Positions 15,851-24,900 of a stretch of 52,154 nt of DNA are shown piece after piece. The DNA lies in the NCBI GenBank assembly GCA_029974925.1, contig JARKQH010000017.1, positions 1-52,154 of the forward strand, read 5' to 3'. The position numbers were made by a program, and so were the translations under genes. Within the stretch, counting starts at the first letter, position 1; every line of letters starts with the position of its first letter. Below the pieces are notes generated by a model that was not told the DNA's origin, ran no database searches, and saw only the letters and a program-made list of their open reading frames with translations. This DNA is from Verrucomicrobiota bacterium. GTDB lineage: Bacteria > Verrucomicrobiota > Verrucomicrobiia > Limisphaerales > UBA8199.

Positions 15851-16793
15851 ACGCGAACATCAGCGCGCCGAGCGCGAAGGGAAGATTCAGCAAAGTCACC
15901 AGCTTGGTCAGCATCACCAGCGGCAGGCTGACCCGCGCCACCTCGGCCATGAGCTCCGGCATCTTCTCCATGAGTCGCGCAAAATCCGGCGCGCCCGAGC
16001 CGGTAAGGTCGCGCATCGAATCGAGCAGCACGCCGGTCACGCGCAGCTCGGTGATGCCGTGCATGAGGATTACCGGCAGGTACGCCACCACGGCCAGCAC
16101 GAACACCTTGAACCACACGCGCGTGACCGCCTTGCGGCTGAGTTCCATCGCCGACCAGAATTCCATCCCCCGGTCCGCCACCAGTGGAATGGCAAAAAGC
16201 CAGGCGACCGTCAGATACACCCAGGGCAGCACACAAAACAGGAAACCGATCCCGCTCAACAGCGAAGTCATCACCCCCGCCAGCAGCAGTTGGGCAAAGC
16301 CCGTTCCGAATCCGGAAAACACCTCGGCCACGCCCGTGCTCCGTCCGCGGATGCAGCTTAGGAAGACCAGGTAAAGCCCGCCGTAGAGAACGCCTTGGAG
16401 CAGCCAGTAAACGAATCCCACCAGCGGCAGGAACTGCATGATCATTCCCAGCATCCAAACCAGGAACGTGGCGGCGAACAAAAGGCCGAAGTGGGCGCGC
16501 AGGAGGTCCCAGGACCGAACCAGGCAGGAGCCGACGTGCAGGTCCGCCACAGGTGAAACGGCGGGGCCGCTCCAGGAGGTTTCCAGGGGCGGTGGCGCCC
16601 CCGGCGCGGATTGCGGGGGGAGCGCTTGGGCCAGCTCGGGGAAGGTGGCCAGCGGGAGCCATTGGGCCGAGCCTTCCGGGCGGACCAAGCTCTGGCCGTT
16701 GAGCCGGCCTTCGGTGATCCATTGCCGGACTTCGTCAGCCGTCGCCGGTCCGTATTCCTGCCGATCGCCACCGAGAACTGTGTAGGTTGCCAT
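15810..16793 (-). CDS. GYF_2-domain integral membrane protein
   Basis: 327 residues, start ATG 16793. The frame is open for 80 codons upstream, but that stretch lies in the intergenic region and has no domain. Residues ~3-55 form a GYF_2 (DUF4339) domain with EYGPATADEVRQWI and WLPLATFPEL. In this family it is a small protein-interaction module that usually sits on membrane proteins. A Pro-rich linker (59-80) leads to about five or six hydrophobic segments (103-148, 166-205, 228-248, 288-314), resembling DUF4013/glycerophosphoryl-diester-phosphodiesterase-like membrane domains. The cytoplasmic GYF_2 part may recruit a partner to the membrane. The next gene starts within its last 41 bases. Confidence 0.82.
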   Translation of the reverse strand: MATYTVLGGDRQEYGPATADEVRQWITEGRLNGQSLVRPEGSAQWLPLATFPELAQALPPQSAPGAPPPLETSWSGPAVSPVADLHVGSCLVRSWDLLRAHFGLLFAATFLVWMLGMIMQFLPLVGFVYWLLQGVLYGGLYLVFLSCIRGRSTGVAEVFSGFGTGFAQLLLAGVMTSLLSGIGFLFCVLPWVYLTVAWLFAIPLVADRGMEFWSAMELSRKAVTRVWFKVFVLAVVAYLPVILMHGITELRVTGVLLDSMRDLTGSGAPDFARLMEKMPELMAEVARVSLPLVMLTKLVTLLNLPFALGALMFAYEDLFGSRPASGA

Positions 16794-16890
16794 GTGTTGG
16801 GGCACTGGTTTGCCAGAGAGCGGGGCGGATTGAAAGCGCGAATGCGGTAAAACCAGCCGGAGCGGTCTGGCTGGGACCCTGCGGGGGGAT

Positions 16891-17328
16891 TCAGGGCCGG
16901 CCCGCAAACGCGAGGAAAGGCAGCCCGAGGTTCCGGAGCACGCCAAACAACACCACCAGCGCCACGGCCGCCCACAACCAGCCGCGCCGCACTTGGAAGC
17001 CGGCGCGCCTGCCCCGCCACCGGCTCCAGGCACAGGAGCCGGCCAGCACGGTCCCGAGCAGCGTGCCCAGAACCAGCAACGCGTTGAACTGCAGCGCCGT
17101 CAAAAGCTCCCCGTGCAGCAAATGGTGAAGCGCCCGCAGGGAACCGCAACCGGGACATTTCAGCCCCGTGAAATGGTGAAACAGGCAGGGCGGATAAAAG
17201 CCGTACCGGGCGGGATCAAAGAAAAACAGAACCAGCACGACCAGGACGGCGGCCGCCACCCATCCGTAGCGCGCGGGGGGCCGCGAAGCCGGACGGCCGG
17301 GCGGGCCGAGTGGAGGCGGGGAACTCAT
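16891..17328 (-). CDS. DUF2752-family membrane protein
   Basis: 145 residues with three hydrophobic segments (about 23-38, 76-96, 116-138). It carries the DUF2752 signature: YPPCLFHHFTGLKCPGCGSLR with Cys48, Cys58 and Cys61, followed by ALHHLLHG. The CPGCG cluster is on a short loop between helices and could bind metal or form a disulfide; the family's function is unknown. It starts 54 bases after the kamA stop and lies 97 bases before the GYF_2 gene, all on one strand, so it may be in the kamA transcript. The N-terminal 20 residues are Pro-rich and cytoplasmic. Confidence 0.88.
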   Translation of the reverse strand: MSSPPPLGPPGRPASRPPARYGWVAAAVLVVLVLFFFDPARYGFYPPCLFHHFTGLKCPGCGSLRALHHLLHGELLTALQFNALLVLGTLLGTVLAGSCAWSRWRGRRAGFQVRRGWLWAAVALVVLFGVLRNLGLPFLAFAGRP

Positions 17329-17382
17329 GCGAATGCCCTTAGCCCGCCGTCAGTTCCGTTTCCATGGGCCTGCAAAAACTGG

Positions 17383-18621
17383 TCAAACCCATTCCGGCTC
17401 GCGGATGGCCGGGGGGCGGGTTGCCAGCGGCGTTCCATCCGGCGCTTCCGGATATTCGAAGACCTTCCCTTCGTAATTGCGAATCACCACGCGGTCCGCA
17501 TTGCGGCTCAGAACATAATCAGGGTTGATGGGCACCTTGCCGCCGCCGCCGGGCGCGTCAATCACGTACTGGGGCACGGCGTAGCCGGAGGTGTGGCCGC
17601 GGAGTTTCTCCATGATGGCCAGGCCCTCCCGCACGCTGGTTCGCAGGTGCGCCGACCCGGCGATGAGGTCGCACTGGTAAATATAGTAAGGTTTCACCCG
17701 GCAGCGCAGCAGCTTCTGCACGTGGATTTTCATCACCGCCGGGTCGTCGTTGACATGGCGCAGGAGCACCGATTGGTTGCCCAGCGGGATGCCCGCGTCG
17801 GCCAGCCGTTCCAGCGCGGCGCGCACCTCGGTTGTCAACTCCCGGGGGTGATTCGAGTGAATGCTGATGAACAGCGGATGAAACTGTTTCAGCCGCTCGC
17901 ATAGTTGCGGCGTGATTCGCTGGGGCAGGAACACGGGAATCCGCGTTCCAATCCGCAGGAACTCCACATGGGGAATGGCGCGAAGCGCGCGCAGCAGGTG
18001 TTCCAGTTTCTCGTCGCTGAACAGGAGGGGGTCCCCGCCGCTGAGCAGGACGTCCCGAATGGCCGGGTGGTCGCGGACGTACTGGATTTGCTGCTCAAAC
18101 TGCGGATGGAAATCGTAACCAGTGGCGTTGCTGACGAGGCGCGAACGCGTGCAATAGCGGCAATAAGCCGCGCAACGGTCCGTGACCAGGAACAACACCC
18201 GGTCCGGATAGCGGTGCACCAGCCCCGGCACCGGGGAATGCGCGTCCTCCCCGCACGGATCGGTCATTTCCCAAGGCGCAAAATGAGTCTCCTCGACCCG
18301 GGGAATGACCTGCCGCCGAATCGGGCACAATTCGTCCGAGGGATCAATCAGGTTGAAGAAGTACGGCGTGATGGCCAGCGCCAACTTGTGGTTGGCAAAT
18401 GCCGCCCCGGCGTACTCCTCGGGGCTCAGGCCGGGCATCAGCCGCTGCAGTTGCTCCACCGTCGTGATCCGGTGCTTCAACTGCCAGTGCCAGTCATTCC
18501 AGTCAGAGTCGGAAACGTCCCGCCAATAGCCACGCCCTGCCGGCCGAAATTCTCTAAGCTCCGCGTGGAGGTCTGCTGGCGCAGGCTCCTCGTCCTCGCT
18601 CCCCTTTGGTTCAATGTGCAT
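17383..18621 (-). CDS. kamA: Lysine 2,3-aminomutase (radical SAM)
   Basis: 412 residues, cytoplasmic. It converts L-lysine to L-beta-lysine using a [4Fe-4S] cluster, S-adenosylmethionine and PLP. The radical-SAM triad is CAAYCRYC (Cys150, Cys154, Cys157), SGGDPLL binds SAM, and the PLP Schiff-base Lys362 is in DAPGGGGKVP. The two Asp residues that hold the lysine side-chain amino group in known aminomutases have equivalents here: Asp318 in YQCDL and Asp355 in IDAPGG. This argues for lysine rather than glutamate. The long N-terminal region shows it is the KamA type, not the short EpmB type. No beta-lysine acetyltransferase (AblB) is adjacent, so whether beta-lysine is used as an osmolyte, in a product or in catabolism is open. 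A strong promoter lies just upstream. Confidence 0.93.
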   Translation of the reverse strand: MHIEPKGSEDEEPAPADLHAELREFRPAGRGYWRDVSDSDWNDWHWQLKHRITTVEQLQRLMPGLSPEEYAGAAFANHKLALAITPYFFNLIDPSDELCPIRRQVIPRVEETHFAPWEMTDPCGEDAHSPVPGLVHRYPDRVLFLVTDRCAAYCRYCTRSRLVSNATGYDFHPQFEQQIQYVRDHPAIRDVLLSGGDPLLFSDEKLEHLLRALRAIPHVEFLRIGTRIPVFLPQRITPQLCERLKQFHPLFISIHSNHPRELTTEVRAALERLADAGIPLGNQSVLLRHVNDDPAVMKIHVQKLLRCRVKPYYIYQCDLIAGSAHLRTSVREGLAIMEKLRGHTSGYAVPQYVIDAPGGGGKVPINPDYVLSRNADRVVIRNYEGKVFEYPEAPDGTPLATRPPAIREPEWV

Positions 18622-18645
18622 TTTCAGTTTTATATCAGTTATGGC

Positions 18646-18673
18646 ACTATAGGTTTGTTCAAGACCGTGTCAA
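18646..18673 (-). promoter_or_regulatory. Sigma-70 promoter for kamA
   Basis: On the minus strand TTGACA (18673-18668) and TATAGT (18651-18646) are separated by 16 bases. This is six of six and five of six matches to consensus. Transcription would begin near 18639, giving a leader of only about 18 bases before the kamA ATG. It is the best promoter seen in the window. Confidence 0.65.
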
Positions 18674-18861
18674 GGAGGCGGGCCGCGGCTCGAACCGAGG
18701 TTCCTTACCCAACACACTGCAAGGTATCCGTTTGCGTGTTCGGCCAGAATCTCCCCCTTGGCCGACAGCGTGAGGCCACCCGGCTTGCAGGCCGTCCCCG
18801 GCCGGCTCCCGCTCACAACGTCCGCGCGATGGCCTGGGTGCGACAGGCCGGCTTCGTGCAA

Positions 18862-18881
18862 ACTCCGCACAAATTCGGAGT
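18862..18881. repeat. Small inverted repeat before the giant gene
   Basis: actccg (18862-18867) and cggagt (18876-18881) are perfect complements with an 8-base AT-rich centre. It lies 34 bases before the ATG of the giant secreted protein. It could be a regulator-binding site or an mRNA hairpin, or chance. Confidence 0.25.
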
Positions 18882-18914
18882 GACTTTTGTTCCACTCTTT
18901 GCCAAGTTATTAGT

Positions 18915-21900
18915 ATGGGCTTGAGTTGTTTAGCGCCGCGGCGCCCCCCCTTGTTGCGGCGAGACGTGTGGCCACTGCTGGCGTGTCTGGCTTTTTCCGG
19001 CCAAGGCGCGAACATGACGCCTCTCGCGGTGTCCGGTTTCAATTACGATGTCGTCGTTGAGAACACCGCCTCGGGTCCGCCCTACGGCGCCTACGCGCGT
19101 ACTTTCGGGCCCGGCGAGGACAAGTCCTTTTACCAGGCTGGCCTGCCCGGCACCAGCTATGGCCTGCCGGCCGGCCGTTCCTTCACCAGCGCGGTGGGGG
19201 ACGGAACGGTCTTTGAATTTCAACCCTACACCGCCAACAACGCGCTGGTCATGAGCAGCGACACCGGCATCAGCCAGGGCACCCTCACGCTGGTCACTCC
19301 CGCCGTGCTCGCGCGCCTTGCGGTCATCGCCAACTCCGCCGGCGGCGGCGGCAACCCGAACCTGACGCTCAATTTTGCCGACGGCTCCACCTACACCACC
19401 AACTATAACGCCCTGGACTGGTTCAACAATTCCGGTTATGCCCTGTCAGGTGTCGAGCGCATCAACCTTTCTTCCGGGACGACAGAGGGCAGCCCCACCA
19501 ATCCCCGTTTTTACCAGACAACCATCAATCTCTCCACACTCCCGGAAGTGGCGGGCAAGCTTCTGGTCAGCATCACTTTCAATCAGGCGGCTTCGGCCCG
19601 GTCCACCGGCGTTTACGCCGTGAGCGCCGAGCCCGGGCCGGAATCTCCGCCGGTGTTTCTCTCGCAACCCGCGGACATCACGGTGGCCGAGATGCAGCCG
19701 GCGTCGTTCTCGGCGCTGGTGTCCGGCAACCCCGTCCCCACGTTTCAGTGGTTCAAGAATGGCGCCGTCCTGCCCGGTGCGACCAACTCGGCGTTATTCC
19801 TGCCGCTGGTCCCGCTTTCGGACCACGGGGCCGGTTTCCGGGTGGTGGCCTCCAACCCCAGCCTTTCGGTCACCAGCCGGACGGCGGTGCTAAGCGTCCT
19901 GGCGGACACCAATCCGCCCGCGCTCCAAGCGGCGCGCTCGCGGGGTTTGAGCGAGGTCGAAGTCGTCTTTTCCGAGAAGGTCACCGCCGCCTCCGCCACC
20001 AATCGTGCCAACTATTCGCTCACGGGTCCGGCGGGCGCGGTTTCGATCACCGCGGCCACACTTGCTGCCGGCCAGAGCAACGTGCTGCTGGCGGTCCCTG
20101 CCCTGATCGAAAACGCGACCTACACCCTGGTGGTCAACGGCATCACCGACCTGGCAGCCGGGGCCAACCGTATCCCGACCAACAGCCAAACCACTTTTGT
20201 CGCCCTGCCTTGGACGCCGGCGGACATTGGCAGCCCTGCGCCCGGCTGGATAACCTGGGCGCCCGGGGGGGTGGATGTTTCGGGCAGCGGAGCTGAAATC
20301 GGCGGCACGAGCGACCAGCTTCACTTCAGCTACGAGTTGCGCACCGGCGATTTTGACCAGCGCGTGCGTCTCGAGGGGCTCAGCCTCACGGACCCGTGGG
20401 CCGAGGCGGGGTTGATGGTGCGCGAGACCCTTGAGCCGGGCAGCCGGTTTGCCAGCGTCCTGGCCACCCCCTCCATCAGCGGCTGCTACTTCGAAGGGCG
20501 GACCCTGGCCAATTTCGCCAGCTTCCGCAGCGGCGCTTTTCCGGTCAACTACCCGGCCGCGTGGCTTCGGTTGCGCCGGGCCGGCACGCTGTTCGCGGGC
20601 TACGCGAGCCTGGACGGCCTGAACTGGACCTTGCTGGGCTCAATGAACGTGGCGTTGTCCAACACGGTGTGCTTTGGTTTTGCGGTCTCCAGCCACGCTC
20701 CGAGCCAGCTCGCCCTGGCCCGGTTTCGGGATTTCTCCCCCGTGACCACCGCCCTCAGCAACGCGCCGGCTTCGGACCGCGAGCCGCTGGCCCAGTGCAG
20801 CCGCCGCACCCCGCTGGTGATTTCCGAGATCATGTATCACCCGCCCGACGTGATCTTGAACGGCCGGAAAGCCGAACTGGAGTTCATCGAGCTTTTTAAT
20901 TCGCGGGGCGAACCCGAGGACATCAGCGGCTACCGCATTTCCGGCGATGTGGACTACGTGTTTCCGCAAGGCACCGTCCTGCCCGGCGGCGGATTCCTGG
21001 TCGCCGCCCGGGCGCCGGCGGACCTGGAGGCGGTGTATGGATTGTCCGGCGCGCTGGGGCCATGGGCGGGCGCCGTTACCAACAACCTGCCCAACAGCGG
21101 CGGCACGGTGCGCTTGCGCCATCGGACGGGGGCGGTTTTGCTGGAAGTCAGCTATTCGGACCAGCCGCCGTGGCCGGTTGCCGCTGATGGAGCCGGCCAT
21201 TCGCTGGTGCTGGCGCGTCCCTCCTACGGCGAACGCAACGCCCGCGCCTGGGATGCCAGCGACACCGCGCTCGGCTCGCCCGGTCGGATGGACCCGGTGA
21301 CGTTCAATCCGCTCGCGCCGCTCAAGATCAACGAGTTCCTGGCTCACACAGACGATCCGGAGCTGGACTACGTCGAGCTGTACAACCACAGCAACGACAC
21401 GCTGGACATCTCGGGCTGCATCCTCACCGACGACGCCAGCACAAACCGGTTTGTGGTGCCCGCCGGCACGAGCATCCCTCCCCGTGGCTTCGTCGTGTTC
21501 ACCCAGACCACTCTCGGGTTCGCCCTGAGCGCCGAGGGGGAGACCCTCTATCTTTACAGCCCCGGCCGTGCCCGCGTCCTGGACGCCGTGCGGTTCGAGG
21601 GCCAGGAAAACGGCGTGTCAACCGGGCGCTGGCCTGACGGCGCCGAGGCGTTCTACCGCCTCCTCGCCAAGACTCCAGGCACGAACAACGCCGGCATCCG
21701 CCGCGGCAACATCGTCATCAACGAAATCCATTACCATCCGGCGAGTCATGATGACGACGACCAGTTCCTCGAGCTTTACAATCGGGGCGGCGCGCCGGTG
21801 GCGCTGGGGGGCTGGCGGTTGACGGATGGCATTTCGTACACGTTTCCCACCAACGCCTACCTGGCTCCCAACAGCTACCTGGTCGTCGCCCGCGACGCCG

Positions 21901-24900
21901 CGCGGCTGCGCACCAATTACACCCATCTCAACACGGTCAACTGCTTTGGCAATTTCAGCGGCCGGCTCTCGGGCCGCGGCGAACGGGTGGCGTTGACCAT
22001 GCCCGACACGGTCCTCTCGACCAATGCGTCGGGCCAGGTCGAAACCAACCTCATTCACGTGGTGGTGGACGAAGTCACCTATGGCACCGGCGGGGCCTGG
22101 GGCCAATGGTCCGATGGGGGCGGGAGCAGCCTGGAACTTCGAGACGCGCGCGCCAACGGCCGCCTCGGTGCCAATTGGGCGGACAGCGATGAAACCGCCA
22201 AGGCGCCGTGGACCCTCATCGAAACGACCGGGGTGGTGGACCTCGGCAACGTGGCCGCAGATCAGCTTCAGGTCCTGCTCCAAGGGGCCGGCGAATGTTT
22301 GATTGATGATGTGCAGGTGCTCGACGCTTCCGGCAGCAACCTGATTGCCAACTCGACCTTCGAGGGTGGCGTCTCCGGTTGGACGGCCCAGGGCACCATG
22401 TCCCAGTCCTCCTGGGAAAGCACCGAGGGTTTCAACAGCAGCCGCTCCTACCACATCCGCGCGGTGGACCGCGGTGACAACCAGGTCAACCGCGTCCGTG
22501 TTCCCCTCACTGCGACGTTGTCCAGTGGCAGCGTCGCCACGATTCGCGCCCGCGCCCGGTGGTTGCGCGGAAACCCGGAACTGATCTTCCGTCTGCGCGG
22601 AAACTGGCTCGAGGCCGCGGGCCGCATGACGCTGCCCGCCCAGCCCGGCACTCCCGCTTTGCCCAACAGCCGGGCGGGGCAAAACGCGCCGCCGGTGATT
22701 TACGAGGTCAGCCATCGTCCCGTCCTGCCGGCCGCCAACGAACCCGTGGTGGTCAGCGCCCGGGTGCATGATCCGGACGGCGTCAGTTCGTTCTTGCTCA
22801 CCTATCGGGTGGACCCGTCGGGTTCGAGCTCGACCCTCACCCTGCGGGATGACGGGCTGATGGGCGACGCGGTGGCTGGCGACGGTCTGTATAGCGCCAC
22901 CCTCCCCGGCCAGAGTGCGGGCACGCTGGTGGCCTTTTATCTCCAGGCCACCGACCGATTCTCGCCGGCCGCGACCGGCCGATATCCCGCCGACGCCCCC
23001 ACCCGGGAATGCCTGGTTCGCTTTGGCGAAGCGACTCCTACGGGCAATTTCCCCGTCTATCGCTTCTGGATGACCCAGGCCACGTTTGATGCCTGGACCA
23101 GTCGTCTCAAACTCGACAACACGCCCAACCCGGTCACTTTCGTGCTGGGGGACCGCCGCGTCATTCATCTGACCCAGGCCTTGTTTGCCGGCAGCCCTTA
23201 TATTGCCCCCGGCTTTTCCACCCCTTCCGGCAACCGTTGCGGCTACAGCATCACGTTCCCGGACGATGACCCGTTCCTAGGGAGCGAAGACCTGGTGCTG
23301 GACTGGCCGGGGGGCCATGGCGGAGAAAACACCGCCATTCAGGAGCAAATGGCCTACTGGATTGCCGACCGCATGAACCTCCCGTTCAGCTACCGCCATT
23401 TCATCCGCCTTTATGTCAACGGCGTCTCCGACATGCAGCGGGGCGGCATCTTCGAGGCCATTATCCAGCCGGCCGGCGAGTTCCTTGATCAATGGTCCTA
23501 CGGCGACAGCGACGGCGATTTCTACAAGATTGACCGCGCGTTCGAGTTCAACGACAGCAACAGCCGGGTTGCGGACCCCATGCCGCGCCTCGAGCCATAC
23601 CGCACCACCGACCTGGCTACCGGCGGCACAAAATACAAAACGGAACGTTATCGGTGGACGTGGCTGAAGCGTTCCTACGACAGCGTGCTGGATTACACCA
23701 ACCTGTTCGTGCTGGTGGATGCGCTCAATGCCACCAGTCCCGAACCCTACACCGCCCAAACCGCGGCTTTGGTGGACATTCCCGAGTTCATGGGCATGTT
23801 CGCGTTCGAACACATCATCAACAACTTCGATAGCTGGGGCCACAACATCGGCAAGAACATGTACATGTACAAGCCCCAGCGCGGGCCCTGGCAGCTTTAC
23901 GCCTTCGACCTGGACTGGCTCATGCTCGTTTCGGCCCGAAACTCCAGCACCTACTCCGCTCTCAACGGCCCCCTCTTCAGCTCCGACGACCCGACGGTCA
24001 CCCGCATGTACAATCATCCACCCTTCCGCCGCGCCTATTTCCAGGCCGTGCAGGCGGCGGTGGACGGTCCGCTGCTGAGCGCCAACTGCGACCCGGCGAT
24101 GGACGCCAAGTACGCCTCGCTCGTCGCCAATGGCATCACCTTGTGCGACGGGGGCGCCCTCGTTGACCCGTCCGCGGTCAAGACCTGGTTCCAACAACGC
24201 CGCACCGCGCTCCTGGCCCAACTGGTGGCCGTCGCCGCCAATTTCGCCGTGTCGGGCCCCACCACGCTGACGGTCTCGTCCAACCTGGTCACGCTCTCGG
24301 GCACCGCTCCGCTGAACCTCCATGACCTCAAGATCAATGGGGTTTCCTGGCCGCTGACCTGGACGTCGGTGAACCAATGGACCGTCCGCTTTCCGATTGC
24401 GCCCGGCACCAACCAGTTGACTGTGGCTGGTTATGACCGGGAAGGCAACCCGCTGGCGGGGGCGTCCCAGGCGCTAACCGTTGTCTTCCCTGGCGCCGTT
24501 CCTTCGCCTGAGAATCGGGTGGCGCTTAATGAAATCATGATTCAACCGCCGGTTGCCGGGGCGGAATATGTCGAGCTGTTCAACACCTCCACCAACACGG
24601 CGTTCGACCTGTCCGGCTGGAGGTTCAACGGCCTGTCCTACACCTTCCCCGCCGGCAGCTTCATCGCGCCGCAATCCTATCTGGCTCTGACAAAGAACCG
24701 CGTGGCCTTCAATGCCGCTTACGGTGTCAATGCCGTGGCTTTTGGGGAATATGAGGGCAACTTGCAGTCCGGCGGGGAAACGCTGACCCTCCTCGAGCCG
24801 GGCGCTTCTCCGGGGGCGGAAACCGTGGTGACCAAAGTGCGCTACGAGGGCGGTCTGCCGTGGCCGGTTTCGGCGAGTCCGGGAGCGGCGTTTCAATTGA

